Assembly: GCA_946541845.1 (NCBI GenBank)
Contig: CAMNJW010000005.1
Location: 1-50,879 of the forward strand
Length of the DNA stretch: 50,879 bases
Origin: an uncultured Methanobrevibacter sp.
GTDB lineage: Archaea > Methanobacteriota > Methanobacteria > Methanobacteriales > Methanobacteriaceae
Reading direction: 5' to 3'
The number at the start of each line of letters is the position of its first letter. Position 1 is the first letter of the stretch. Below are positions 27,103 through 36,691 of the stretch, piece by piece. Under the pieces are notes generated by a model. That model was not told the DNA's origin and ran no database searches. It worked only from the letters and a program-made list of their open reading frames with translations. The position numbers were made by a program, and so were the translations under genes.

Positions 27103-27756
27103 ATGACAATCTCAACAATTATCACTGCAGCTGGAAAAAATTCCAGAATGAGAAAAGATCAACTTTCTCGAAATATTGAATTAAAAAACAAACTCATTTT
27201 ACCATTTAAGGATAAGACTGTTATAGAGACAACCATTGACAATGCATTATCCTCAAATATAGATGAATGTATTGTAGTACTTGGTCACTATGCTAGTGAA
27301 ATAATGGATGCTATTTTTGATAATTATAAAGATTCAGTTAAATTTGTAGTTAATAATCCTGTTGATGTAGGTTTATCAGTATCACTTTACAATGGTCTTT
27401 CAAATATTTCATCTGAATTTGCATTGTGCATCACCGCTGACCAGCCGACGGTATCCAGCGAAACATTTAATAAAATGATTGAAATAAGTCAGAATTCCGA
27501 TAATCCTTATAAAACAATATCTATCTTGAGAAGAAGAAAAACAGGATTGCTAGATACTGCTGAAGGATTGGGCATGCCTTTTGTTGCACCGCGTGAAAAC
27601 CTAATGAAATATTTAAAAAATGAGAATGATAACCTAAATCCTATTTTGAGAAAGATTTTTGCTGATGGTTATACTTTTTATGGTGTAAAAGAAAAAAATA
27701 AAAAAGAATTATTGAATATCAATCATTATGATGATTACTTAGAGCTATTAGATTGA
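27103..27756 (+). CDS. MobA/MocA-like nucleotidyltransferase
   Basis: A 217-residue cytosolic protein with the NTP-transferase start STIITAAGKNSRMRKD (nucleotide loop), ECIVVLGHYASEIM, VGLSVSLYNGLS and the acidic metal site ALCITADQPTVS, which matches the DQP motif of MocA/CTP:molybdopterin-type cytidylyltransferases (COG2068). The C-terminal YDDYLELLD is acidic. It could nucleotidylate molybdopterin or a sugar; the substrate cannot be fixed from sequence. It overlaps the converging DUF169 gene by nine bases. Confidence 0.8.
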   Translation: MTISTIITAAGKNSRMRKDQLSRNIELKNKLILPFKDKTVIETTIDNALSSNIDECIVVLGHYASEIMDAIFDNYKDSVKFVVNNPVDVGLSVSLYNGLSNISSEFALCITADQPTVSSETFNKMIEISQNSDNPYKTISILRRRKTGLLDTAEGLGMPFVAPRENLMKYLKNENDNLNPILRKIFADGYTFYGVKEKNKKELLNINHYDDYLELLD

Positions 27757-28422
27757 ATCAAGACCTGAAATAACTTCTTCGATTTTAGCTTTACTAATTC
27801 CGACTGTCATTTCATTATCTTTGATGTCTGCCGCTTTTCTGGAACCGTCACAACCTAAAGTAAAGTTAATTCCATCTGTAATGTATGGGTTTGCAAATGC
27901 GTCACCGCATAATGATTGAATACCTGCAAATGATGGAGTAATTTTTTCACCAGTTTTATAAACGATACTTTGAGCGAGTTTCATTCCTCCAACAGGTTCA
28001 GTTATTATTTCAATGACGTCTGCTTCAAAATCAGCTTCATCTAAAGGAGCATAAATGATTCCCCAGTGAATGTCTTTGACAATGGAAAGTTCGCTGGTTA
28101 ATTTTTTAGCGGTTTCTAAATCTTGGAATCTTCCAAGTGAGAAGTATTTTTCACCGTTTGCTAATTTTTCAGGCATATCTCTAAGTCCAATAGCGCCAGC
28201 TCCCCCTAAACATAATTGCTGTTCTATTGTTGAGTAGAATTTATCGCCTAAAGATGCTTTCCTAACCATTTCACAGTGTCTGATTTTTTCATCTATTAGT
28301 TCAATGCCTTCAGGTAGTTCATCTTCTGTTTTGAGCAACTTCATTGCGACTGGTTTTGCATCAAGTTTGATTTTACTTTCAATCGCTTCACAGTATTTTT
28401 GGTTTTTTTCTAAATTAGTCAT
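27748..28422 (-). CDS. DUF169 family protein
   Basis: A 224-residue soluble protein. Landmarks are KPVAMKLLKTEDELPEG, IRHCEMVRKASLGDKFYSTIEQQLCLGGAGAIGL, VGGMKLAQSIVYKTGEK and FAGIQSLCGDAFANPYITDG, which match my memory of DUF169, a family common in methanogens and other anaerobes. Several cysteines (CEMV, CLGG, CGDA, CDGS) could bind a metal or cluster. The biochemical role is unknown. Transcribed alone, divergent from nothing nearby; next to the nuclease gene in the same direction after 26 bases. Confidence 0.8.
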   Translation of the reverse strand: MTNLEKNQKYCEAIESKIKLDAKPVAMKLLKTEDELPEGIELIDEKIRHCEMVRKASLGDKFYSTIEQQLCLGGAGAIGLRDMPEKLANGEKYFSLGRFQDLETAKKLTSELSIVKDIHWGIIYAPLDEADFEADVIEIITEPVGGMKLAQSIVYKTGEKITPSFAGIQSLCGDAFANPYITDGINFTLGCDGSRKAADIKDNEMTVGISKAKIEEVISGLDSI

Positions 28423-28448
28423 TACAATCGCCTAATATTATATTTGCT

Positions 28449-29684
28449 TTAAGGAATTTTAAACTCTTTTGTTTTAACACTGTTATTTTTACAAAATGTC
28501 CTAAAATCACAAGCACTGCAAGTTCTTTCGTCAGAATCTGCTTTCCATGCCTCCTGAATTTTACATCCTTTCATCTCTTTTATCAATGAATTTTCAATAT
28601 CTGCTACAACGCTGTCAAACTTATAAAGTGCCTTTTGTTGCTCTTCCTCATCAACATTGATGATTCTTATTGACCTGTTGATTTTAAAATCATCACTCAA
28701 GTCAGGAGCCTTGTCTTCTTCCTCCCATTTATTGATTAAATCAACATCATTTTCAAATTCATTGCCGATATCGGTTAAATCATTGTTCAGCTCATCTTTA
28801 ATCAAGACTAAATCCTCTTTTGACGGAACCAGTTCGTTTAGATAGAATATGATTCCTGCAACAATAGGTTTTGAATCCTCTTGCTTTGACCTGAGCCAGG
28901 AATAAGTTAGGATTTGCTGCTTATGGTTTTCCCATTTGTCCTCAATTTTTGAATCCAAAACTTTCACAGGAGGTCTTTTCATTCCTTTATAGTCAATTAT
29001 GATTTCGTATTCATCCCCCTCGTCATATTCGGATATTCTTTTTTGGAAATCAGGGTCTTTTTTTAGAAATTCGATGATTTTATTATTGTAATTGTCTAGG
29101 GTACTTTGCTCTAATGTTCTGTTGATTTTCATTGATGTCAAAACATCCACAACACCGTTGATTCCATAATAATTGGATCTGCTGGTTTTTTCATCATAAT
29201 TTGGCATTTGGCGAACGCCCTTGATTAGAAGTTCTGATGATTCGATAAGTGGGAAAAGATATTTTCCCCATATGTTTATTGCTTTTTCAGCTCTTGCGCT
29301 TGCTAGTTTCTTGTGGTCATGTTCATTTAAATCATCGATTGTCAATCCTTCATCTGGTTGATTTAAAATACTGAAAAATAGGTCTTCGTCGTGGGGATAA
29401 AGACCTCTCACTTGCAGTCTCAAGTCAATCAAATCCTCAATAGGTCGAATATCCTCTTTCCAATCCCATGGGAATTGGGTTTGATTATATTTCCATTGGA
29501 TAAATGCCTCTTCCAAAACGCCATGAATAAATTCTCCAAACCATCTTTGAACAGGTTTTGAAGGTGGTAATGTTCCTTTGTTTTGATATCTGTATTGCAG
29601 ATTGCAGGTTAAAAATGAAAGCAAGTCTCCAGTTAGGCTGTATTCCGGAATCATGTATGATTTTGATCTTGAAGGTAATTTCAT
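28449..29684 (-). CDS. Fe-S PD-(D/E)XK nuclease (Cas4/AddB-like)
   Basis: A 411-residue RecB-type nuclease. The N-terminus has YSLTGDLLSFLTCNLQYRYQ (first Cys, near residue 27), the active site includes YYGINGVVDVLTS (Asp) and YEIIIDYKGMKRPP (D-x-K), and the C-terminus carries TCSACDFRTFC (three Cys). One N-terminal plus three C-terminal Cys is the iron-sulfur staple of AddB/Cas4/Dna2 nucleases. No cas1 or cas2 is nearby, so a Cas4 role is unlikely. It follows the helicase with 11 bases between them and is its probable partner in DNA end processing. Confidence 0.85.
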   Translation of the reverse strand: MKLPSRSKSYMIPEYSLTGDLLSFLTCNLQYRYQNKGTLPPSKPVQRWFGEFIHGVLEEAFIQWKYNQTQFPWDWKEDIRPIEDLIDLRLQVRGLYPHDEDLFFSILNQPDEGLTIDDLNEHDHKKLASARAEKAINIWGKYLFPLIESSELLIKGVRQMPNYDEKTSRSNYYGINGVVDVLTSMKINRTLEQSTLDNYNNKIIEFLKKDPDFQKRISEYDEGDEYEIIIDYKGMKRPPVKVLDSKIEDKWENHKQQILTYSWLRSKQEDSKPIVAGIIFYLNELVPSKEDLVLIKDELNNDLTDIGNEFENDVDLINKWEEEDKAPDLSDDFKINRSIRIINVDEEEQQKALYKFDSVVADIENSLIKEMKGCKIQEAWKADSDERTCSACDFRTFCKNNSVKTKEFKIP

Positions 29685-29695
29685 CTTAGCACATC

Positions 29696-32140
29696 CTATA
29701 TTAAGTAGATTTCATTAAATCCAACATATTCTTCATCTCTGCTCCATCCGAGGGCAACGTTCGGTATGTCAAAGTGACCTTTCTTATTGTTATACCCTTC
29801 AATTGCTGAATTGAGTCCAATCAACAGCAAAACACTTTCAGCTCTTGAAAATGCAACAAAATAAAGTCTTGTCAAGTCATCAAATGACCTGTCTTTTTCG
29901 CTTCTGTCACTTTTACCAAGACAACTGTATTGCCTTACGCTGTCTTCAACTGTCATGCTGTCCTTAAGGGATTTTGGAAATCTTAATCTTTGAGTTCTGA
30001 TATCATTGCTTTTAAATCTGGATCCTACATCAACAATAACCAACGGGAACTCCAATCCCTTTGATTGATGAATGGACAAAACATTGATTCTGTCATCAGG
30101 AAGTGTTTCAAGCAAAGATTCGTCAATACTTACTCCGCCTGTTGATAATGGTATGAAAATGTTCCAGATGGCTTCAAGAACTGAATCCCTTTCCTGTTTC
30201 GGACTTCTGAATGAAATATTTGAATGATAGTCATTGAAAAATCCGGTCTGTGTGATTGATTTTGTTATTGCCTCCAGATATACGATACCTTCAACATCAT
30301 CCTGAAGCTGCTCTATCCATGTTGTGATTTTATAGGCAAGTTCCATTAGACTGGCTGTCTTCGGCCATTCCTCATATCCTCTTGGCCTTCTGAGCTGCCA
30401 TGCTGTGACAAATTGTGATAATGTAATTGGTTCTCTAGGCTCTGGATTGAATTTGATGTAATCTTTAGCCTTAAGTCTCCAGCGCCTCATATTCCGTTTA
30501 GCCAAATTGGGAATTGTTTTGTCAAGATTTTGAATGCCTCCGTCAGGGTCGATACATTCCAATATCAGACCGCAGAATATTCCAACAATGTCAATGTCTT
30601 GAAGGTCAATTCCTCTAGGATTGAATACCTCTATTGGTTCTTTAAGTTTTTTGAGGTTTTTTCTTAGGAAATATAAAAATGTACGGTTTCCGTAGGATAT
30701 CTCCTTTGGTGAATATGACAAAACAGCAATGTCTGAGGCGGAACCATAGTCGCTGTCTAGTTTTAGAGTAATCTTTTTCATCTCTCTTCCGGCTTTCAGA
30801 TTTTCACTTTTTATCCGCTGCAATTTTGCAATGCTAATCTCACCATTCACCTTTTCGTAATATTCCTGATTTAAAACTTGCAGCACTTTTAGTTCGCATT
30901 CTCCCTTGTTTACAAGTTTATTTATCAAAAGGGAGAGGTCCCTTGCAAGCATTTCAGGGTTGTTTCTAAACATTCCCAATACTGGCATCCTGTCTTTTTC
31001 AAAGTCAGGAGCAATGATTTTAGGTTTGTTTTCAACTCTTGCATTCTGATATTCATTGTCCAATTCGGCAAACTGGTTGCAATGTGCGATGATGTTTTCA
31101 GTTGAGCGGTAATTGGTTCTTAAATTAATCTCTTCAACATCAATGTCCAGTCTCTCTTTAATTCTTTTCTGATAATTGGTGAACAGGTCCACTGTTGCAC
31201 CCCTAAAGCGGTAAAGTGACTGGTCATCATCACCTACTACAGTAATGTTTCCGTCATTTTCAAGTGCTGATTTTGCTATTGTAAAATAAATGTCCTCCTG
31301 AATAAGATTTGTATCCTGATATTCATCGATTAGAACAATTTTAATTTCATCTAAAAATGAATCTAAATGCCCATCATTCAATCTTTTCAGGAATTGAGAT
31401 TCAAGCATTGCAAAATCAATGGTATTTCTGTTTTCAAGTGTTGTTTCATATTCACGAATGCAATCCAGTGCAATGCGAACTCCGCTGTTTTCCTCGGTTT
31501 TATTGTATAGTTCATCAAAATCTACTTGGTCATAATAGATTCTGTTTTTGATTTCGATTAGAACTTCACTTATCTTGGAAGGTTCACCCAACTTGCTTTT
31601 TCCGCTCAGTTCCTGTAGATATTCAACTAATTTTTTATTAAGGTATTTTTCATCTTCAATAATTATTTTAATCATTGCAGAGTTTGCAACAAAATCTTCT
31701 ATGACAATGGCTTGGTTTTCTCCAGGTTTCTTATAGTCCCTAAGCAATTCTTCAGCAATGCTGTCTGTTGTACCGATATGGATTTGGTTGAAATCTATTC
31801 TGTCAATTTTTAGGATGTTGTCAAAGTTTTCATCATCGATATTGTCAAGTAGATAATTTTTAATCTGATCTCCCCAACCCAATATCCTTGAATATAACTC
31901 ATCAGCTGCTTTTCTTGTAAATGTTGTAGCTATAATCTCATTTGGTTCGATATCATCAACAAAAATGTATTTTAGTATTTTAAGCACCATTACGGTTGTC
32001 TTTCCTGAACCTGGTCCTGCTACAATAAAAAGGGATTTGTTGCTTGGAGACATAATTGCCTTCTTCTGGTCTTTATTTGAAGAAATATCTCTTTTAAGTA
32101 TGTTTACTACTATATCTTCAAATTCTTCATATGAAATCAT
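29696..32140 (-). CDS. UvrD/PcrA-type superfamily 1 DNA helicase
   Basis: An 814-residue ATP-dependent 3'-5' helicase. Motifs in order: Q-motif region SSNKDQKKAIM, Walker A LFIVAGPGSGKTTVM (about residue 38), ATTFTRKAADEL (Ia), VLIDEYQDTNLIQ (II), VVGDDDQSLYRFRGA (III), LRTNYRST (IV), NVLSIHQSKGLEFPLVIV (V) and LTRLYFVAFSRAE (VI). There is no C-terminal nuclease domain; that activity lies in the following gene, so the two resemble a split AddAB system. GAGGG precedes the ATG. Confidence 0.93.
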   Translation of the reverse strand: MISYEEFEDIVVNILKRDISSNKDQKKAIMSPSNKSLFIVAGPGSGKTTVMVLKILKYIFVDDIEPNEIIATTFTRKAADELYSRILGWGDQIKNYLLDNIDDENFDNILKIDRIDFNQIHIGTTDSIAEELLRDYKKPGENQAIVIEDFVANSAMIKIIIEDEKYLNKKLVEYLQELSGKSKLGEPSKISEVLIEIKNRIYYDQVDFDELYNKTEENSGVRIALDCIREYETTLENRNTIDFAMLESQFLKRLNDGHLDSFLDEIKIVLIDEYQDTNLIQEDIYFTIAKSALENDGNITVVGDDDQSLYRFRGATVDLFTNYQKRIKERLDIDVEEINLRTNYRSTENIIAHCNQFAELDNEYQNARVENKPKIIAPDFEKDRMPVLGMFRNNPEMLARDLSLLINKLVNKGECELKVLQVLNQEYYEKVNGEISIAKLQRIKSENLKAGREMKKITLKLDSDYGSASDIAVLSYSPKEISYGNRTFLYFLRKNLKKLKEPIEVFNPRGIDLQDIDIVGIFCGLILECIDPDGGIQNLDKTIPNLAKRNMRRWRLKAKDYIKFNPEPREPITLSQFVTAWQLRRPRGYEEWPKTASLMELAYKITTWIEQLQDDVEGIVYLEAITKSITQTGFFNDYHSNISFRSPKQERDSVLEAIWNIFIPLSTGGVSIDESLLETLPDDRINVLSIHQSKGLEFPLVIVDVGSRFKSNDIRTQRLRFPKSLKDSMTVEDSVRQYSCLGKSDRSEKDRSFDDLTRLYFVAFSRAESVLLLIGLNSAIEGYNNKKGHFDIPNVALGWSRDEEYVGFNEIYLI

Positions 32141-32340
32141 TTTTTCCCTCTAAATTTATATGATTTAATTTATGTTTATAAGTTATTAATAAAAGAATTG
32201 AGAGAGCATTTGTAAAGTAATGTTTAATCGCTTCTACTTGATTAATTGTAATTTATTTAGGTGTACAAAAACTTTTTTATTTAATGAAATTAAAATATGT
32301 ATATGTGGAAGATACATTATCTTTCATAATATGCATAAAT

Positions 32341-32370
32341 AAGTTGGAAACTATTTAATGTTTCTAACTT
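32341..32370. promoter_or_regulatory. 11-bp inverted repeat in divergent helicase promoter region
   Basis: The 309-base gap 32141-32449 between divergent helicase genes has no ORF. AAGTTGGAAAC (32341-32351) and GTTTCTAACTT (32360-32370) pair with one G-U/T mismatch around TATTTAAT. It lies about 80 bases before the MrfA-like gene, close to where its upstream promoter region is expected, so it may be an operator. AT-rich DNA elsewhere in the gap shows nothing further. Confidence 0.35.
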
Positions 32371-32449
32371 ACTGTTTTTAAATATACGAATAATTTAAAT
32401 ATTATTTTAACTCAAGGTATAATCATTAACTTTAATTTTAGCTGATATT

Positions 32450-35311
32450 ATGTCTGATGTTAACAATATTGATATGTTTAAAAATGATGTGAGATATAGG
32501 GAAAATATAGCTCATGTTGAGACAATTCCAGCTAAAAAAGCTAGTTTTAAAAAAGTTGATAATTTAAATGAAAAAATCGTACAGTATCTTGATTCCAAAG
32601 ATGTCAAGCTCTACAAGCATCAGGCCGAAACCTATGAAGCCATTCAAAGGGGAGAGCATGTAATCATTACGACTCCAACTGCATCAGGCAAGACATTGGC
32701 ATTTAATTTACCAATCATGGAGACAATGATTGAGGATAAGGATGCAACTGCTCTTTATATTTATCCTGCAAAGGCACTGTCCAATGATCAGCTTCATGTT
32801 TTGGAAAACCTTGAATGGGAATTGGACATAAACATCAAACCCCGCACTTACGACGGTGACACTCCAAGAACAGAAAAGAGAGGCATACGCGAAAAATCAA
32901 GGATTGTCCTTACAAACCCCTACCAGTTGCATTTGATACTGTCCTGGCACCATCAATGGTCACGATTTTATAGAAACCTAAGATACATCGTCATTGATGA
33001 GTCACATTACTATAAGGGGGTATTCGGTTCGAATGTCGCTTTCTTAATCAAAAGATTGAAGAGAATAGCTAATTTTTATGGTTCATATCCTCAGTTTATT
33101 TTATCTTCAGCAACCCTTGCCAATCCATTGGAGCTGGCCAACAGGCTGACAGGCGAGGAATTTGTATTGGTGGATGATGACACCTCACCTAGTGGCGAAA
33201 AGGACTTCATCCTGTATAATCCTTTTAAAAACTATGTAAGGAACAAGCCATATACACAAAACTCACCATCAGTTCACATGGAAACCGAGAACATATTCCT
33301 CTACATGATGCTTAAGGAGATTCAGACATTATGTTTCACGGTGTCAAGAAAGACAACTGAGCTGATTGCAATGTGGGCAAAAAAGGACATGACCCAAATC
33401 AAGGGAAAACTGGCTCACAGGATTGCCGCATATAGGGCAGGTTATCAGCCGCAGGAAAGGCGTGAAATTGAAGATGGCCTTAAGAGCGGAAAGTATTTGG
33501 GAGTTACCTGTACAAATGCCCTTGAATTGGGAATCGACATAGGTTCGCTTGATGCAGTCATTATTTCAGGATATCCCGGAACCATGATTTCAACCTGGCA
33601 GCAGGCCGGAAGGGCAGGAAGAAGCAATCAGAAGTCTCTGGCGGTATTGATAGCATTCGAAAATCAGCTTGACCAGTACTTCATGAACAATCCCAAGTTT
33701 TTCTTTGACAAGCCCCATGAAAATGCAATCATAGATTTGACAAACCCTATTCTGCAGGAGGCTCATTTGCTATGTGCCGCAAAGGAATTGCCGTTAAAAA
33801 GGGGAGAGGTAGAAAAGTACTTCGGAATTTCTCAAAACGTAATTGACGAATTGGTTTCCCGAAAAGACCTTTTTGAAAATCATAAGGGGGACTTCATGTA
33901 TCCGTTTGATGACAATCCTGCAATGGACCATTCACTGGATCAGATTTCATCAGAGGAATTCAAAGTAATGAACAATGGCCATCTTCTGGAGACTATGGAA
34001 AGGTCTCAGGTTTACAGGGAAGCCCATGAGGGTGCCATATTGATAAATAAGGGAGACACTTATGTTGTCAACAGCGTTAATCTATCAAGAGGGTATGTGA
34101 ATGTATCAAAACAGGTCGTTGATTATCACACCATGGTTTTAAACAAAACAGAGACCAACATCAGGAAAAAATTATCCAAGACAAAATTTGGGGATTTGAC
34201 AATCCATTTCGGTGAGCTTACTGTAAGTGAAGATTATTTCAAGTACAAAAAGATGCATTTCTCAAAACCGATTGGAACATATCCGTTGGATTTGCCTCCA
34301 TTGAAATTCAACACTAAGGGATTGTGGTTTACAATTCCAAATAATGTTAAGGATACATTGGAAAGCATGTTCCCGAATGATGAGGAAGTATTTGCAGGGG
34401 GTCTTCATGGGGCAGAGCATGCCTTAATCGGACTTTTCCCTCTCCATACCATGTGTGACAGATTTGACATTGGAGGACTTTCAACAAATTATCACGAGGA
34501 CACACAGGAGGCTACAATCTTTATTTATGACGGTTATGAGGGTGGAATTGGAATCTGTGAAAAGGCAGTGGATGTTTTTGTTGACCTTTTGGACTCAACA
34601 ATAGACCTGTTAAACAATTGCCAATGCAAAAAGGGATGTCCTTCATGCATATACTCTCCAAAATGTGGAAACGATAATAAACCGCTACACAAGGGTGCAA
34701 CAATCTATATCCTTGAATATATGAAAAAGTTGATTTCAAAGGATGCTGATGTTGAAGAGGAAATTGTTGTAGAAAAGGCAATTGTAGAAGAAGCGGATGA
34801 TTTCACTCAGGCATTGGAGCTATACGAAAAAGGCGAGTACTCAACATCAAAAGACCTTTTGAATAAAATTTTATCCGTGGATAAGAAGAATGTGGAAGCG
34901 CTCACGTTAATGGCTAAAATATTATACGACCAGGACCAAAAGGACATAGCATTGCTATTCACTAAAAAAGCGCTTGCTGTTGACAAGTCAAATGAAATGG
35001 CAAATGAGCTTGAGGTTTTGCTTACCAATAAACCTAAAGAGGATTCATCACAAATCAGTTCTCTGGATGATGTTGAAACGTTATATGAAGAGGCATATGA
35101 TTTGTATGAACAGGGAGATTTAAGTACAGCTTCCGAAATCCTAGAAAAGCTATTGGACTTTGACGATAGAAATTCAGAAGCACTTGCATTGATGGGACTG
35201 ATATATTATCACTCCGGATTTTTCCCAAAGGCGGTGGAATATTATAGAAAAGCCATAAAAATAAATAAGAATGGTGAAATGGTTAGGGAATTGAAGATGA
35301 GGGTTTCCTAA
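32450..35311 (+). CDS. MrfA/YprA-like superfamily 2 helicase with C-terminal TPR tail
   Basis: A 953-residue helicase. The SF2 core has Walker A ITTPTASGKTLAFNLP (about residue 75), VIDESHYYKGVFGSN (DExH, about 180), FILSSATLANP (III) and QAGRAGRSNQ (VI, about 385). The DUF1998 part ends in a four-Cys zinc site CQCKKGCPSCIYSPKCG at about 725-741, as in MrfA/YprA. The last roughly 170 residues (from about 780) are TPR-like repeats: ALELYEKGEYSTSKDLLNKIL, ALTLMAKILYDQDQKDIALLF and LGLIYYHSGFFPKAVEYYRKAI-type units. The TPR fusion is unusual for this helicase. It ends four bases inside the converging reductase. Confidence 0.9.
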   Translation: MSDVNNIDMFKNDVRYRENIAHVETIPAKKASFKKVDNLNEKIVQYLDSKDVKLYKHQAETYEAIQRGEHVIITTPTASGKTLAFNLPIMETMIEDKDATALYIYPAKALSNDQLHVLENLEWELDINIKPRTYDGDTPRTEKRGIREKSRIVLTNPYQLHLILSWHHQWSRFYRNLRYIVIDESHYYKGVFGSNVAFLIKRLKRIANFYGSYPQFILSSATLANPLELANRLTGEEFVLVDDDTSPSGEKDFILYNPFKNYVRNKPYTQNSPSVHMETENIFLYMMLKEIQTLCFTVSRKTTELIAMWAKKDMTQIKGKLAHRIAAYRAGYQPQERREIEDGLKSGKYLGVTCTNALELGIDIGSLDAVIISGYPGTMISTWQQAGRAGRSNQKSLAVLIAFENQLDQYFMNNPKFFFDKPHENAIIDLTNPILQEAHLLCAAKELPLKRGEVEKYFGISQNVIDELVSRKDLFENHKGDFMYPFDDNPAMDHSLDQISSEEFKVMNNGHLLETMERSQVYREAHEGAILINKGDTYVVNSVNLSRGYVNVSKQVVDYHTMVLNKTETNIRKKLSKTKFGDLTIHFGELTVSEDYFKYKKMHFSKPIGTYPLDLPPLKFNTKGLWFTIPNNVKDTLESMFPNDEEVFAGGLHGAEHALIGLFPLHTMCDRFDIGGLSTNYHEDTQEATIFIYDGYEGGIGICEKAVDVFVDLLDSTIDLLNNCQCKKGCPSCIYSPKCGNDNKPLHKGATIYILEYMKKLISKDADVEEEIVVEKAIVEEADDFTQALELYEKGEYSTSKDLLNKILSVDKKNVEALTLMAKILYDQDQKDIALLFTKKALAVDKSNEMANELEVLLTNKPKEDSSQISSLDDVETLYEEAYDLYEQGDLSTASEILEKLLDFDDRNSEALALMGLIYYHSGFFPKAVEYYRKAIKINKNGEMVRELKMRVS

Positions 35312-36447
35312 ACATAAGGGGAGAAACCTGTTTCAAAGTGTTCACAGGCGTTTTCCAATTCCTCTGGTATGTCTATCTTTTGAGTGCAGTAATCAAGACA
35401 GGATCCACAATATGTGCACTCGTCTGCAGGTACTTTTTCATCGCCTAGTTTATGGAAATATAATCTGTAGATGTTTGATTCCGGCTGATTTTTGCTTCTA
35501 TTGTATAAGTTGAAGTATTCGGGAATGGGAATCATTTCAGGGCATGCGTCAACGCAGTATCCGCATTCGCTGCATGGGACGGCAACGCTTTCAGATAATT
35601 TTTGAGCCATTCTTTTTAAAAATGCATTTTCATCATCGCTTAACACTTCAAAGTTTTCAAAAGTGTCGCAGTTGTCAAGCAAATCTTCCATAGTACTCAT
35701 GCCGCTTAAAACGATTTTAACATGTTCAAGGGAAGCGCAGAATCTGATTGCAAAACTTGCAATTGATTTGTCAGGATTGAATTTTTCAAATTCGTTTCTG
35801 ATTTCTTCTGATGGGTTTACAATGACTCCTCCTTTCAATGGTTCCATAACATAAACGTCAAGTCCGTGTTCAACGCATAAGTCGTAGCACTTGTGAGCTT
35901 CAATTATAGGATCTTCCCAGTCAAGATAATTCAATTCCAATAGAACAACATCGAATATGTCTCCGTATTTGTCCAGTACTTCTTTCAATAGCTTTGAGTT
36001 GTCATGGAAACTAAAACCGATTTTTTTGGCAACTCCTTCTTCTTTCATTTTTTTAACGTATTCGATTGTATTGTTCTTTTCTGCCAATTTGAACCATGGG
36101 ATATTCACATTATGAATAAGAAACACGTCAAAGTAATCGATTCCAAGTCTTTCAAGCATTTCATTCATGAACTTTTCGTTGTCCTCTTCAGATGTCAATG
36201 CCCAGGTTGGCATCTTATCGCAGATTTTAAATGATTCGCGAGGATATCTTTCAACCACTGCTTTTCTGATAGCCAGCTCACTGGTACCGTTGTGATAAGC
36301 GTAAGAAGTATCAAAGTAGTTGAATCCCTTTTCCATGTATATGTCAACCATTTCATTAAATAGCTCTTGGTCGATTTTAGTGGGGTCATCTGCATCTGTT
36401 TGAGGCAATCTCATACAGCCAAAACCAAATTTAGATTTATATTTCAT
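35308..36447 (-). CDS. Aldo/keto reductase with C-terminal 2[4Fe-4S] domain
   Basis: A 379-residue cytosolic oxidoreductase. The N-terminal TIM barrel has FGFGCMRLPQTD, NYFDTSYAYHNGTSE (catalytic Asp-Tyr), ICDKMPTW (Lys) and YFDVFLIHN (His), then a C-terminal ferredoxin domain with CSECGYCVDACPEMIPIP and CTYCGSCLDYCTQKIDIP. This fusion is widespread in anaerobes. I start at ATG 36447, 8 bases after GGAGAT; the upstream in-frame ATG at 36486 lies before any ribosome site. Divergent from hypA, with shared motifs in between. The substrate is unknown. Confidence 0.88.
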   Translation of the reverse strand: MKYKSKFGFGCMRLPQTDADDPTKIDQELFNEMVDIYMEKGFNYFDTSYAYHNGTSELAIRKAVVERYPRESFKICDKMPTWALTSEEDNEKFMNEMLERLGIDYFDVFLIHNVNIPWFKLAEKNNTIEYVKKMKEEGVAKKIGFSFHDNSKLLKEVLDKYGDIFDVVLLELNYLDWEDPIIEAHKCYDLCVEHGLDVYVMEPLKGGVIVNPSEEIRNEFEKFNPDKSIASFAIRFCASLEHVKIVLSGMSTMEDLLDNCDTFENFEVLSDDENAFLKRMAQKLSESVAVPCSECGYCVDACPEMIPIPEYFNLYNRSKNQPESNIYRLYFHKLGDEKVPADECTYCGSCLDYCTQKIDIPEELENACEHFETGFSPYV

Positions 36448-36473
36448 TATACTATCTCCTTTAATCATTATGT

Positions 36474-36617
36474 TTAAGTAATACAATATTTAAATGTTGT
36501 TTTTATCAACAGTTTAATTAAGTAATACTTTTTATCACTTTTATAATATTTATTTTTGGTTAATTTTGTCTTTCTTGTTTATTTTTTAAATGAGGGTATT
36601 ACTCGGATATTACTCAA
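36474..36617. promoter_or_regulatory. Four-copy TATTACTY motif between aldo/keto reductase and hypA
   Basis: GTATTACTTAA occurs twice on the minus strand (36484-36474 and 36528-36518) and GTATTACTCGG and ATATTACTCAA occur on the plus strand in tandem (36596-36606 and 36607-36617). The plus copies abut the BRE/TATA region TTAAATATAT (36621-36630) of hypA; the minus copies flank the TATA-like ATTTAAATATT (about 36486-36495) of the reductase. The arrangement suggests a shared regulator. The protein that binds is unknown. Confidence 0.5.
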
Positions 36618-36691
36618 ATATTAAATATATTTATTAATAAACAAAACAAAATTTATAGTGTTAAATATCAATGTTTAATAGGAGTATTAAA

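Noticed and set aside
28449-29684. Cas4 of a CRISPR system
   Set aside because: No cas1, cas2 or repeat array is in the window, and the gene pairs with a UvrD helicase, so an AddB-like partner is more likely.
34521-34781. Minus-strand 86-residue Gln/His-rich ORF in the MrfA-like helicase
   Set aside because: Shadow frame of the zinc-site region of the helicase; no independent signals.
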